From contig NZ_JAMQGM010000047.1 in assembly GCF_023703325.1 (NCBI RefSeq), positions 1-60,365 of the forward strand: 60,365 nucleotides of DNA. Direction: 5' to 3'. The position numbers and the translations under genes are program-made. Each line of letters starts with the position of its first letter. Positions within the stretch are counted from its first letter, which is position 1. Origin of the DNA: Streptomyces meridianus. GTDB lineage: Bacteria; Actinomycetota; Actinomycetes; Streptomycetales; Streptomycetaceae. The notes beneath the pieces were generated by a model, which saw only the letters and a list, made by a program, of their open reading frames with translations, ran no database searches and was not told the DNA's origin. Shown here in pieces: positions 1-10,675 of the stretch.

Positions 1-2
1 TC

Positions 3-2018
<2,016 letters not shown>

Positions 2019-2026
2019 TCGTCCGT

Positions 2027-2080
2027 AACGGCCCGGGGCCGGTCGGCGGGAGGATTTCCCGTCGATCGGCCCCGGCCGTT
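2027..2080 (+). terminator. Stem-loop after infB (terminator or attenuator)
   Basis: An inverted repeat pairs 2027-2041 with 2067-2080 (about 14 bp with one bulged C). A smaller nested pairing (ggcggga/tcccgtc) lies inside. No long T-run follows, which is usual in Streptomyces. The next gene is co-oriented, so the hairpin may attenuate or stabilise rather than fully terminate. Confidence 0.55.
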
Positions 2081-2160
2081 GCGTGTACGGTTTTCCTGTC
2101 CCTGCCGGGCGCCGGCAGGGCTCAGGACGAGGCCCCACGGGTGGCTTGACCCGGACTTGC

Positions 2161-2457
2161 ATGTACATAGGGACGCTGTCCTTCGATCTGCTCCTCGGCG
2201 ACGTACGGTCGTTGAAGGAGAAACGCTCCGTCGTGCGCCCGATCGTCGCCGAGCTGCACCGCAGGTACGCGGTGAGCGCGGCCGAGGTGGGCGACCAGGA
2301 TCTCCATCGCAGGGCCCTGATCGGCCTCGCGGTGGTCTCGGGGGACGCCGGCCATGTCACGGACGTCCTGGACCGGTGCGAGCGATGGGTCGCTACCCGG
2401 CCGGAGATCGAGCTGCTGTCCGTACGACGGCGCTACCACGGCGACGATGACGACTGA
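2161..2457 (+). CDS. DUF503 family protein (YlxP-like)
   Basis: This 98-aa protein matches the DUF503/YlxP family, which sits next to infB and rbfA in many Gram-positive bacteria and has no firmly established reaction. The N-terminus MYIGTLSFDLLLGDVRSLKEK carries the typical SLKEKR segment, and the protein ends in an acidic tail. An in-frame GTG at 2083 would add 26 residues of Pro/Gly-rich sequence unlike the family, so the ATG at 2161 is preferred. It lies between infB and rbfA, 58 bp before rbfA, and is probably part of the same transcription unit. Confidence 0.85.
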   Translation: MYIGTLSFDLLLGDVRSLKEKRSVVRPIVAELHRRYAVSAAEVGDQDLHRRALIGLAVVSGDAGHVTDVLDRCERWVATRPEIELLSVRRRYHGDDDD

Positions 2458-2514
2458 CCCGGTCCGCGTCGCCAACCCCAGCATCATGATGCAAGACGAG
2501 AAGGAGACGGACCG

Positions 2515-2967
2515 GTGACCGACAACGCGCGGGCCCGCAAGCTGGCCGACCGCATCCAGGTCGTGGTCGCGGAGACCCTGGACCGGCGTATCAAGGACCC
2601 CCGGCTGGGGTTCGTGACGATCACGGACGCCCGGGTCACCGGGGACCTGCGGGAGGCGACGGTCTTCTACACGGTCTACGGCGACGACGAGGAGCGGGCC
2701 GCATCGGCGGCGGCACTGGAGAGCGCCAAGGGCGTGCTGCGCTCTGAGGTCGGCAGGCAGACCGGGGTGCGTTTCACCCCCACGCTGGCCTTCGTCCCGG
2801 ATGCGCTGCCCGACAACGCCCGGACCATCGACGACCTGCTCGCCAAGGCCCGGGCCCAGGACGAGCAGGTGCGCGAGTCGTCCACCGGCGCCTCGTACGC
2901 CGGCGAGGCGGATCCGTACCGCAGGCCCGGCGAGGACGACGAGGACGAGGGCTCCGCACAGGCATGA
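2515..2967 (+). CDS. rbfA: 30S ribosome-binding factor A
   Basis: RbfA is a KH-fold factor that binds 16S rRNA and assists late 30S maturation. The 150-aa product begins VTDNARARKLADRIQVVVAE and contains the conserved KDPRLGFVTITDARVTGDLR segment. It ends in an acidic Glu/Asp tail, as in other actinobacterial RbfA. The GTG start is preceded by a good ribosome binding site (gaaggagac at 2499-2507). Its stop overlaps the truB start by 4 bp (ATGA), which indicates translational coupling. Confidence 0.96.
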   Translation: MTDNARARKLADRIQVVVAETLDRRIKDPRLGFVTITDARVTGDLREATVFYTVYGDDEERAASAAALESAKGVLRSEVGRQTGVRFTPTLAFVPDALPDNARTIDDLLAKARAQDEQVRESSTGASYAGEADPYRRPGEDDEDEGSAQA

Positions 2968-3902
2968 CGGGCAGGAAGAAGCGAGGGCCGGCCGCCCCGG
3001 ACGGCCTCGTCGTGATCGACAAACCCGCCGGTTTCACCTCCCACGACGTGGTCGCCAAGACGCGTGGCATGGCCCGGACCCGCCGGGTCGGCCACGCGGG
3101 CACCCTCGATCCGATGGCGACCGGCGTGCTTGTGGTCGGCGTGGAGAAGGCGACCCGGCTGCTGGGACATCTCGCGCTCACCGAAAAGGAGTACGAGGCG
3201 ACGATCCGGCTCGGCCAGACGACCGTGACGGACGACGCCGAGGGTGAGATCACCGGATCCGCGGCGGCGTCCGGCATCGAACGGACGGCTCTGGACGCCG
3301 GTGTGGCCGCGCTGACCGGCGACATCCTCCAGGTGCCGTCCAAGGTCAGCGCCATCAAGGTCGACGGCAAGCGCTCCTACTCGCGGGTGCGCGAGGGCGA
3401 GGACTTCGAACTCGAGGCCCGCCCGGTCACCGTCCCGTCGTTCCGGGTGCACGAGGTCCGGCCGGCCGAAGCGGCCGACGGTACCCCGGTCCTCGACCTG
3501 GACGCCACGGTCGTCTGTTCGTCCGGCACGTACATCCGCGCGCTCGCCCGCGACCTGGGCGCCGGGCTCGGCGTCGGCGGCCACCTCACCGCCCTGCGAC
3601 GCACCCGGGTCGGCCCGTACGGGATCAAGGACGCCCGCACACTCGAGCAGATGCAGGCCGCCGCCGACAGCCCCGAAGGCTTCGGACCGTGCATCATGCC
3701 CATTGCCGAGGCCGCCGCGGCGGCGTTCCCGCGCTGGGACGTGGACGCCGAGCAGGCACGACTGCTGGGCAACGGCGTGCGGCTGACGGCCCCGGGCCTG
3801 GGCAGCGGCGGCCCGATCGCGGTCTTCGACCCGGACGGCCGTTTCCTGGCCCTGGTGGAGGAGGCACAGGGCCGGGCCAAGAGCCTGGCCGTTTTTGTCT
3901 GA
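2964..3902 (+). CDS. truB: tRNA pseudouridine-55 synthase
   Basis: TruB isomerises U55 of the tRNA T-loop to pseudouridine. The 312-aa product shows the family signature GHAGTLDPMATGVLVVG, whose Asp is the catalytic nucleophile, preceded by the substrate-binding KPAGFTSHDVV segment. A C-terminal PUA-like domain follows (about residues 230-312). The start overlaps the rbfA stop in an ATGA arrangement. Order and length are those of Streptomyces truB. Confidence 0.97.
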   Translation: MTGRKKRGPAAPDGLVVIDKPAGFTSHDVVAKTRGMARTRRVGHAGTLDPMATGVLVVGVEKATRLLGHLALTEKEYEATIRLGQTTVTDDAEGEITGSAAASGIERTALDAGVAALTGDILQVPSKVSAIKVDGKRSYSRVREGEDFELEARPVTVPSFRVHEVRPAEAADGTPVLDLDATVVCSSGTYIRALARDLGAGLGVGGHLTALRRTRVGPYGIKDARTLEQMQAAADSPEGFGPCIMPIAEAAAAAFPRWDVDAEQARLLGNGVRLTAPGLGSGGPIAVFDPDGRFLALVEEAQGRAKSLAVFV

Positions 3903-4040
3903 CCTCCGGGCCGGCTTCCCGCAGGCCGGTATCGCCCCAGGTTGGATGCGATGCCGGTGCCGGTCGGGGAACGGCGGCATGGCAGTCTTGGATCTGCGCA
4001 TTCGATTCACATCACACGGTTCGGGCGAGGAGCGGTCACA

Positions 4041-4994
4041 GTGCAGCGCTGGCGTGGCTTGGAGGACATCCCCGACGGCTGGGGACGCAGCGTCGTCACC
4101 ATCGGCTCCTACGACGGCGTGCACCGAGGACACCAGCTGATCATCGGGCGGGCGGTCGCCCGTGCACGCGAACTGGGCGTGCCGTCGGTCGTCGTCACCT
4201 TCGACCCGCACCCGAGCGAGGTCGTCCGGCCGGGCAGCCACCCGCCACTGCTCGCCCCGCATCACCGCCGCGCCGAACTGATGGCCGGCCTCGGGGTCGA
4301 CGCGGTGCTCGTTCTGCCGTTCACCGCGGAGTTCTCCAAGCTGTCGCCGGCCGACTTCGTCGTCAAGGTCCTCGCGGACAAACTGCACGCACAGGCCGTC
4401 GTGGAGGGCCCCAACTTCCGCTTCGGGCACAAGGCCGCGGGCGACATGGCCTTCCTCGCCGAGATGGGAAAGACCTACGACTTCACCGTCGAGGTCGTCG
4501 ACCTGTTCGTGCGGGGTGAGGCCGGCGGCGGCGAACCGTTCTCCTCGACGCTGGTCCGCCGGCTGGTGGCCGAGGGCGACATGGCGGGAGCCCTGGAGGT
4601 CCTGGGCCGTCCGCACCGGGTCGAGGGCGTGGTGGTGCGCGGTGCACAGCGCGGGCGTGAGCTCGGCTGTCCGACCGCGAACGTGGAGACGCTGCCCCAC
4701 ACCGCTATCCCCGCCGACGGCGTGTACGCCGGCTGGCTCGAGGTGGACGGCGAGTCGATGCCCGCGGCGATCTCCGTGGGCACCAACCCGCAGTTCGACG
4801 GCACCGAGCGCACGGTCGAGGCCTACGCGATCGACCGCGTCGGTCTCGAACTGTACGGACTGCACGTGGCCGTGGAGTTCCTGGCCTATCTGCGCGGTCA
4901 GGAGAAGTTCGACACCCTCGACGCACTGACGGAACGCATGGCTGACGACGTGAAGCGGGCACGTGAGCTGGTCGGCGAGCGCTCCGGGACGTGA
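4041..4994 (+). CDS. ribF: Bifunctional riboflavin kinase / FMN adenylyltransferase
   Basis: This enzyme converts riboflavin to FMN and then FAD. The 317-aa product has an N-terminal nucleotidyltransferase domain (GSYDGVHRGHQ near residue 25, a TFDPHPSEV segment, and FSSTLVRRLVAEGD toward the domain end) and a C-terminal riboflavin kinase domain (RGAQRGRELGCPTANV, then GVYAGW and SVGTNPQFDG). The frame extends upstream to 3942, but the GTG at 4041 has a GAGGAG site about 9 bases ahead and gives the usual MQRWRGLEDIP-type N-terminus. It follows truB after 138 bp. Confidence 0.96.
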   Translation: MQRWRGLEDIPDGWGRSVVTIGSYDGVHRGHQLIIGRAVARARELGVPSVVVTFDPHPSEVVRPGSHPPLLAPHHRRAELMAGLGVDAVLVLPFTAEFSKLSPADFVVKVLADKLHAQAVVEGPNFRFGHKAAGDMAFLAEMGKTYDFTVEVVDLFVRGEAGGGEPFSSTLVRRLVAEGDMAGALEVLGRPHRVEGVVVRGAQRGRELGCPTANVETLPHTAIPADGVYAGWLEVDGESMPAAISVGTNPQFDGTERTVEAYAIDRVGLELYGLHVAVEFLAYLRGQEKFDTLDALTERMADDVKRARELVGERSGT

Positions 4995-5041
4995 GCGTCA
5001 CGACCCGCGGCAGGCTCGTCGGCTCTCCTCGGGGGATCCCC

Positions 5042-5317
5042 TCAGACGGCCCGCCGGTAAACGCTGCCGTCCCTGGCCCGCGTCAACCGCCCCCCGGAGA
5101 CGAGGTAGCGGCGCAGTGACGAGCAGTCGTCGTGGACGGTGAGCAGGGCCTCGTTGACCTCGCGCTCGCTGTAGTCCCGGTTCCGTTCGAACAGCGTTTC
5201 CGCCAGGTGCGTGAGCAGCTGCTCGCGGCGGGCGGTCCTGCGGGGCAGAACTGTCAGCCGCCCTCGCGAGAAGAGAGCGGACACGTCCTGCGAACCGGTG
5301 CTTCGTTGCTCCGTCAT
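5042..5317 (-). CDS. DUF2087 domain protein
   Basis: This 91-aa protein resembles the DUF2087 domain, a small HTH-like module: LFERNRDYSEREVNEALL, then DDCSSLRRYLVSGGRLTR, then a YRR end. Such domains occur alone or fused to ArsR/GntR-like regulators, so a regulatory role is plausible but unproven. The chosen ATG at 5317 has no ribosome binding site. A GATGCT hexamer ends exactly 7 bases before it, compatible with a leaderless transcript. In-frame starts at 5329 (ATG) and 5353 (TTG) are alternatives. It converges with ribF. Confidence 0.75.
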   Translation of the reverse strand: MTEQRSTGSQDVSALFSRGRLTVLPRRTARREQLLTHLAETLFERNRDYSEREVNEALLTVHDDCSSLRRYLVSGGRLTRARDGSVYRRAV

Positions 5318-5388
5318 GAGGGGAAGCATCGCGCGCCGGTCCCCGCACGGCAACGCATATTCCGGCGGGACCGGCCGACCGGAAGAGC

Positions 5389-5434
5389 GGGGGAGGGGGC
5401 CGAGGGTACGCCGCTGCGGCCCCGGTCCCCTCCC
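5389..5434 (-). terminator. Terminator of the EspI-like ATPase gene
   Basis: A strong GC-rich inverted repeat pairs 5389-5404 (gggggagggggccgag) with 5417-5434 (cggccccggtcccctccc). It lies just beyond the stop codon of the minus-strand ATPase gene. Confidence 0.6.
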
Positions 5435-5452
5435 GCATCACTGCGTGTCACG

Positions 5453-8086
5453 TCACTGCTGGGGAGGCTGCCCTTGTTGCGGATAGCCGTAGCCCTGCTG
5501 CTGCCAGCCCTGGCCGGGCGGGAACTGCCCCTGCTGGGGGGGCTGTTCACCCTGCGGTTGCTGGGTCCAGCCGGCCGGGACGGCGCCGCCGGAGCTCTGC
5601 TGCGGCGGCACCCCCTGCTGCCCCTGCTGGTGCCACTGGCCACCCTGCTGCGGGTGCTCCTGCTGCACCGGCTGACCGGTCCGCGGATCGATCTGCTGGG
5701 CCTGGGCGCCCTGGTGCTGCGGGTGGCCGGGGTACTGTCCGTACGGCTGCGGCGGGCCCACCGGCGCAGCCTGCCCGTCGCCCTGCCACATCCCGTGCCC
5801 CTGCTGCACGCGCGGGAAGTCCTCGGCCACCATTGCCGAGAGGTGGAAGTACGCCTCGCGGGTCCTGGGCCGCATCATGTCCAGGTCGACCTCGGCACCC
5901 GCCGACAGGTGCTCGTCGAACGGGACGACGACCACGCCGCGGCAGCGGGTCTCGAAGTGGGACACGATGTCCTCGACCTTGATCATTTTTCCGGTCTCGC
6001 GCACACCCGAGATCACGGTGATGCTCCGTTGCACCAGATCCGCGTACCCGTGGGCCGACAGCCAGTCGAGCGTGGTGCTCGCGCTGCTCGCGCCGTCCAC
6101 GGACGGCGTCGAGATGATGATCAACTGGTGCGCCAGGTCGAGCACTCCGCGCATGGCGCTGTAGAGGAGCCCCGTCCCCGAGTCCGTGAGAATGACCGGG
6201 TACTGGCGGCCCAGAACGTCGATGGCGCGGCGGTAGTCGTCGTCGTTGAACGTCGTCGAGACGGCCGGGTCCACGTCGTTGGCGAGGATCTCCAGCCCGG
6301 AGGGCGCCTGCGAGGTGAACCGGCGGATGTCCATGTAGCTGTTCAGGTGCGGGATGTTCTGCACCAGGTCACGGATCGTGGCACCGGTCTCGCGGCGCAC
6401 CCGGCGGCCGAGCGTGCCGGCATCCGGGTTCGCGTCGATCGCGAGGATCTTGTCCTGGCGCTCCGATGCGAGCGTCGCACCGAGAGCGGTGGTGGTCGTC
6501 GTCTTGCCGACGCCGCCCTTGAGGCTGATGACGGCGATCCGGTAGCAGGAGAGCACCGGCGTCCGGATCAGCTCCAACTTCCGCTGGCGCTCTGCCTCTT
6601 CCTTCTTCGCCCCGATCTTGAAGCGGGAAGGCTGTGCGTTCGCCCCGGGCTTCCTGCGCTTGGGCTGGTTGCGCATGAGCCGGTCCGAGGTGAGCTCCAC
6701 CGCGGCGCTGTAACCGAGGGGCGCACCGGGCGCGGAACGCTGCTGCTGACCGGGCGATGTGGCCCATCCGTCCGCCCGCGGGTCCGCACCCTGCGGCATG
6801 GGCTGCTGCGGCTGTGGTTGGGCGGCCGGGGGTTGCTGCTGGTGCGGCTGTTGCTGCGGGTTGGGCGCCTGCTGTCCGGCGTGGGGCGGCATGCCGGCCT
6901 GCGGATAGCCGTATCCGGCCTGCGGCTGCTGCGGGTAGCCGTAACCGCTCTGCGGCATGGGCTGCTGCGGCTGTGGTTGGGCGGCCGGGGGTTGCTGCTG
7001 GTGCGGCTGTTGCTGCGGGTCGGGCGTCTGCTGTCCGGCGTGGGGCGGCATGCCGGCCTGCGGATAGCCGTACCCCGCCGGGGCCTGGCCCGGGTAGCCG
7101 TAACTTCCCTGCGGCATCTGCTGCTGGGGCAGCGGGGCGCCGTAGCCGGGCTGGACCCCCTGCGGCTGCACCTGGACCCCCTGCTGGGGCTGCTGCGGCT
7201 GTGGCTGCGCGGCCTGGTAGTTCGGCGGAAGCGGCGGCACCGCACCCGACTGTCCCTCGGCGGGAGGCATCCACGGCGCACCCTGATGGGGCTGCTGCGC
7301 CTGCGGGCCGGGTGTCTGCTGCTGCGGAACTCCGGCGGAGACGTCGGCCGGGCCGGGCGAGGCCGGTGAGGTGGACGCCGGAGCGGCCTCGCCGTCCGCC
7401 CCGCGCTGCTCACTGCCCCCGGCGTGGTCGTCGGCAGTCACAGCAGAAGCGGATGGTTCGTCCGCTTCATCCGACTCGTCGTCTCCCCAGAGATCGGCCG
7501 ACGGGTCCACTCCGGTGCCGGTCCGCATCCGTGGTCCCGTGGGCTCGGAGGACGCGGCATCGTCGTCCGGAGCATCGGCCGTACCGGAATCGGGTGCGGG
7601 GGCCTGCGGTTCGGCCGGCGGGGTTGCCGCGTCGCGCGGTCCGGGCACCGAGGCCGCCGGAGCGTCCTCCGGGTCCACCGGCCTGAGCATGGGGAACGCG
7701 GGCGGCGGCGGGCTTCCGGCCGCCGGCGTGGAGAACGGCGGCGCCTCGGAGGCGCTCGCCGCGGGAACGGAACCCGAATCCGCCTGCGGCGTGCTCACGG
7801 GGGCCTGCGGTGCCGCCGGCGTGCTCGGTGGGACGGGCGGCCCGGGCTGCGCGGGCACATTCGGCCCCGGGTACGACGGCGGCCCCGAGTACGGCAACGG
7901 GGTGCCGACGGGTGGGGGAGGGCCGGCCGCGGGCCCGCCGGACGAACCGCCGCCGGTGTCATTGCTGTTCTGTGCGTACCAGTCCGGCGCGGCGAAATCG
8001 AGCTTGAACTCCCCCGTCAGCTCGACATCCCGTTCCTCGTCGGAGTAGGTCCCGTCGGGACGGAGGTCGTCCTGATCGCTGTTCAC
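5453..8086 (-). CDS. EspI-like Pro/Gln-rich MinD/ParA-type ATPase of the ESX locus
   Basis: This 877-aa protein has three parts. An acidic N-terminus (MNSDQDDLRPDGTYSDEERD) leads into about 450 residues of Pro/Gln/Gly/Tyr low complexity with a near-perfect 53-residue duplication. A MinD/ParA-like P-loop domain follows (about residues 510-755), with the deviant Walker A KGGVGKTTTTT near residue 520 and DANPDAGTLGRR after it. A second Gln/Pro/Gly-rich tail ends the protein. The architecture matches mycobacterial EspI, and the position beside eccE supports an ESX accessory role. The GTG at 8086 has a near-perfect aggaggc site; the frame upstream of it is unsupported. How it acts on secretion is inference. 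Confidence 0.85.
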   Translation of the reverse strand: MNSDQDDLRPDGTYSDEERDVELTGEFKLDFAAPDWYAQNSNDTGGGSSGGPAAGPPPPVGTPLPYSGPPSYPGPNVPAQPGPPVPPSTPAAPQAPVSTPQADSGSVPAASASEAPPFSTPAAGSPPPPAFPMLRPVDPEDAPAASVPGPRDAATPPAEPQAPAPDSGTADAPDDDAASSEPTGPRMRTGTGVDPSADLWGDDESDEADEPSASAVTADDHAGGSEQRGADGEAAPASTSPASPGPADVSAGVPQQQTPGPQAQQPHQGAPWMPPAEGQSGAVPPLPPNYQAAQPQPQQPQQGVQVQPQGVQPGYGAPLPQQQMPQGSYGYPGQAPAGYGYPQAGMPPHAGQQTPDPQQQPHQQQPPAAQPQPQQPMPQSGYGYPQQPQAGYGYPQAGMPPHAGQQAPNPQQQPHQQQPPAAQPQPQQPMPQGADPRADGWATSPGQQQRSAPGAPLGYSAAVELTSDRLMRNQPKRRKPGANAQPSRFKIGAKKEEAERQRKLELIRTPVLSCYRIAVISLKGGVGKTTTTTALGATLASERQDKILAIDANPDAGTLGRRVRRETGATIRDLVQNIPHLNSYMDIRRFTSQAPSGLEILANDVDPAVSTTFNDDDYRRAIDVLGRQYPVILTDSGTGLLYSAMRGVLDLAHQLIIISTPSVDGASSASTTLDWLSAHGYADLVQRSITVISGVRETGKMIKVEDIVSHFETRCRGVVVVPFDEHLSAGAEVDLDMMRPRTREAYFHLSAMVAEDFPRVQQGHGMWQGDGQAAPVGPPQPYGQYPGHPQHQGAQAQQIDPRTGQPVQQEHPQQGGQWHQQGQQGVPPQQSSGGAVPAGWTQQPQGEQPPQQGQFPPGQGWQQQGYGYPQQGQPPQQ
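6791..7072. repeat. Tandem 159-bp direct repeat inside the EspI-like gene
   Basis: Nearly identical copies of about 123 bp begin at 6791 and 6950, a period of 159 bp (53 codons). Each encodes a YGYPQAGMPPHAGQQ segment followed by PQQQPHQQQPPAAQPQPQQP. The copies differ at a few bases (for example APN versus TPD). The period is a multiple of three, so copy-number change would keep the frame. Confidence 0.85.
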
Positions 8087-8318
8087 TGTGCCTCCTGCAC
8101 TGAAACGCACCTGAACGGCAGGACCGGATACAGGCGGATCATTCGGTCGTTGCGGCCTTGTGGGCACACCGAATCGAGTTGCATCGACGGATCCCCCCGT
8201 TTCCGGCGTCCCGGCGTCTCCCTGCCGCTTCCAGACAGACTAATCATTCGACGCGCAGAACCGCAGCCGAGGAACCGGCCCGTGACGGCTCCCCGGCCCA
8301 GGGCGACTCGGACCGGCG

Positions 8319-9149
8319 TCAGTCCATGCGCCGCGCGGCGCCCAGCAGTCCGGTCTCCGCGTCGGTCGGCTGGACCAGAACGAACTGCTGGTGGTCCCGC
8401 GTGCACCACAGCATCGCGTTGTCGCTCAGACTCGGCAGCGCGGCCGCGACATCGCGTGGCAGCCGCATGATGCGGGTGACGACCTCGGTTTCCTGCGGTG
8501 ACAGACGCTGCAGGCCCACCAGGTCGGCCCGGGCGAGCAGCCGCGGTGCCTTCGGCCCCAGGAACGGCAGCAGCGTCATCACGGACTGCCAGGGACTGGG
8601 CGCCAGTTGGTTGCGCGGCGGCTGCGCCCCGCAGTCCCGCACCACCAGCACCGGACTGGAGACCGACGGCCCCTGCGGTGCGATCTGCCGGACGTCGTGG
8701 ACGGACACGCACTGCTGGCCGCCGCCGGCGGCCTGCGCCATCTGGCCCCAGGCCGGGGGCCGTGCGGATTCCACCGCGATCCGCGCGCCCACCGCGACCG
8801 TGCGCAGGGCGAGCAACTGGGCCAGCCACATGCTGCCCACGAGCACAACGTCCAGCGGCTTCGGCCGCAGCAGACTCAGCACTGCGGGCTGGTTCTGCGG
8901 ATCCACGCCGATGACGAGCCCGTCCTCGCCCACCGGGAGGCTGAGGCCGCCGAGCGACTCGGCCGGCAGCACGTGCCGGTCCCGACGGGGGCCGCGGAGG
9001 CCGTAACCGGGACGCAGTTGCTGCTCCGGAAGGTGATCCTGCGGCAGCTCCGGCTCGGGCGTGGGCAGGTGCGTCGGCCGGCCGGGCCGGTTGCTCCAGT
9101 CGTTCCGGTTGCCCCAGTCGGCACGCGGCGGGTAGCTGGGAGCGGGCAT
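8319..9149 (-). CDS. Conserved unknown protein of the Streptomyces ESX locus
   Basis: I do not recognise a named family. The 276-aa product has a Pro-rich N-terminus (MPAPSYPPRADWGNRNDW) and no transmembrane segment. A central alpha/beta-looking region contains LVIGVDPQNQPAVLSLLRPKP and VLVGSMWLAQLLALRTVAVG, and the protein ends in GLLGAARRMD. Its ATG overlaps the eccE stop (TGATG), so it is translationally coupled to eccE and probably a soluble partner of the membrane complex. The 232 bp before the EspI-like gene hold no further gene. Confidence 0.75.
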   Translation of the reverse strand: MPAPSYPPRADWGNRNDWSNRPGRPTHLPTPEPELPQDHLPEQQLRPGYGLRGPRRDRHVLPAESLGGLSLPVGEDGLVIGVDPQNQPAVLSLLRPKPLDVVLVGSMWLAQLLALRTVAVGARIAVESARPPAWGQMAQAAGGGQQCVSVHDVRQIAPQGPSVSSPVLVVRDCGAQPPRNQLAPSPWQSVMTLLPFLGPKAPRLLARADLVGLQRLSPQETEVVTRIMRLPRDVAAALPSLSDNAMLWCTRDHQQFVLVQPTDAETGLLGAARRMD

Positions 9150-10489
9150 CAGCGGGTACCTCCGAGGGGGAGCGTGGCGAGGACGCCGGGCAGCTGCTCG
9201 CGGTCCAGGCGGACCAGGCCCACCTTGACCGAGCCGGCGCGACGCTCCAATTCCCGCCGTGCGGCTTCGAGTTCGTTCTCGCTGCGGCATGACAGCCGGA
9301 CGTGGCCGGAGAGTCCGGGCGCGTTCCCGTTCCGCGTGGCGGTGAGGCTGAACGTGCTGGCCATCGCCCGCGTGCCCCTCAGCAGGGAAGCGATGCCCGC
9401 CAACGGGGCACCCCCCGGGCCCAGTTGGGGCCAGCTGCGGATCCAGTACGTCGTGTGCCACCGGTCGTCGCACCGCCAGGCGCGCACCGTCTCCTGGGTG
9501 CGAAGCGTCGCCCGGCCGCTGCGGTCCACGGCCCCGCTGGTCACGCGGGGGTTGACGCAGGCCGAGGTGCCGAGCGCGGTCACCACGTCCCGCTCCTCCA
9601 GCACGTCGGCCCGCAGGCCCAGGCCGTTCAGGCGGCCGGCCAGCTGGTCGGCGGCGCGCAGCAGAGAGCGCTGGGCGCCGCCGAGGCCGCCGCCGCGGGC
9701 CTCGATGGCCTCCGGGCACAGTTCGGGATCCAGCTTCAGCGCGATCCACGACACCTGGACCGCCGGGGTCTGGGTCTGGGCCTGGAGCGGCGCGTACGAG
9801 CGTGCGGCCACGGCCTGTTCGGGCAGGTGCGGCGCCGGTGCGGGCTGGGTGTACTGCACGAACTGGACCGATTCGAGGTGGATGTCCTCGACGTCGAGCG
9901 AGGCATGCAGCAGGTGCAGCGGAAGCGGACGGCTGCCTGCCGCCGGGCGCAGCGGTTCGTCCCGCGCCTCCACCAGGACCAGAGCGGTCAGAAAGGTGCC
10001 GTCGCCGACGAAACCGATCGGCCGCTGATTGCGGTCGATGTACTCGTACGTCCGCAGGCTCGGGTCGGCTTCGACGACCGGCGCCAGGGCCGACTCCACG
10101 CCCGGCGGCACCGGTTCTGTACCGATCCGGCGGCGCTTCATGGCCCGCACGGTGGCGATCCACTCCGGCAGTGGGATCCGCCGCCGCCGGCCCACCGCGA
10201 CGATGACGAGGGCCCCCGCGATGACCGCCGCACCGATGAGCGCGAGCGGATGGACGGCGAAGCCCACCAGCAGCACGGCGGCCGCCACCTCGATGAGCAC
10301 GAGTTGCTGCACCCGCATGCCGCCGATACGGCCGGTCTGCGGACGCAGACGGGGTGTCACGGACCCCGATGCCCGCGGCGGCTCCTGCAGACCACTGCCC
10401 GGAACTGCTCCAGGTGGTCCCTGACGGTTGGCATCGACAGGCTGCCGCTGCCGTCCGACGCGGCTTCGACTCCTGGTGGCGTTGGACAT
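9149..10489 (-). CDS. eccE: Type VII secretion core protein EccE
   Basis: EccE is the peripheral membrane component of the ESX core complex. The 446-aa product has a basic, Pro-rich N-terminus and then two adjacent transmembrane helices at about residues 60-100 (VLIEVAAAVLLVGFAVHPLA and LIGAAVIAGALVIVAVG), followed by RRRRIPLPEW and a large cytoplasmic domain. That layout and the divergent eccB neighbour support EccE. The ATG lies behind a ggggg stretch. It is the first gene of a leftward unit eccE, unknown, EspI-like ATPase. Confidence 0.85.
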   Translation of the reverse strand: MSNATRSRSRVGRQRQPVDANRQGPPGAVPGSGLQEPPRASGSVTPRLRPQTGRIGGMRVQQLVLIEVAAAVLLVGFAVHPLALIGAAVIAGALVIVAVGRRRRIPLPEWIATVRAMKRRRIGTEPVPPGVESALAPVVEADPSLRTYEYIDRNQRPIGFVGDGTFLTALVLVEARDEPLRPAAGSRPLPLHLLHASLDVEDIHLESVQFVQYTQPAPAPHLPEQAVAARSYAPLQAQTQTPAVQVSWIALKLDPELCPEAIEARGGGLGGAQRSLLRAADQLAGRLNGLGLRADVLEERDVVTALGTSACVNPRVTSGAVDRSGRATLRTQETVRAWRCDDRWHTTYWIRSWPQLGPGGAPLAGIASLLRGTRAMASTFSLTATRNGNAPGLSGHVRLSCRSENELEAARRELERRAGSVKVGLVRLDREQLPGVLATLPLGGTR

Positions 10490-10565
10490 CCCCCGGCCCG
10501 CTCCTCTGTTGTCTGGCCTCGGTGCTGAGGCGGTCGACGCTTCGGCTGGCGCCTGGTGACGCGGC

Positions 10566-10582
10566 CCCCGTACCGTACGGGG
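10566..10582. promoter_or_regulatory. 17-bp palindrome between eccE and eccB (candidate operator)
   Basis: The sequence reads ccccgtac-c-gtacgggg, a perfect 8-bp inverted repeat about one base. It is in the 186-bp region between the divergent eccE and eccB starts, where a regulator or both promoters could act. On the minus strand a TACGGT hexamer inside it could be a -10 element. No regulator is identified. Confidence 0.45.
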
Positions 10583-10675
10583 CGATCACCACACCCGGCA
10601 TAGTAGAGGGCGCATCGGCCCCGTAGCCGGGGGCGGTCACTGGTTGGATCCAAGAGGCGGGGAGACAAGGCGACC

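Noticed and set aside
2676..4865. 729-codon minus-strand frame opposite rbfA, truB and ribF
   Set aside because: The plus strand has three confidently recognised housekeeping genes; the antisense product is low-complexity.
5132..7369. 745-codon plus-strand frame opposite the EspI-like gene
   Set aside because: The Leu/Arg/Gly-rich product mirrors Gln/Pro repeats; the MinD domain is on the minus strand.
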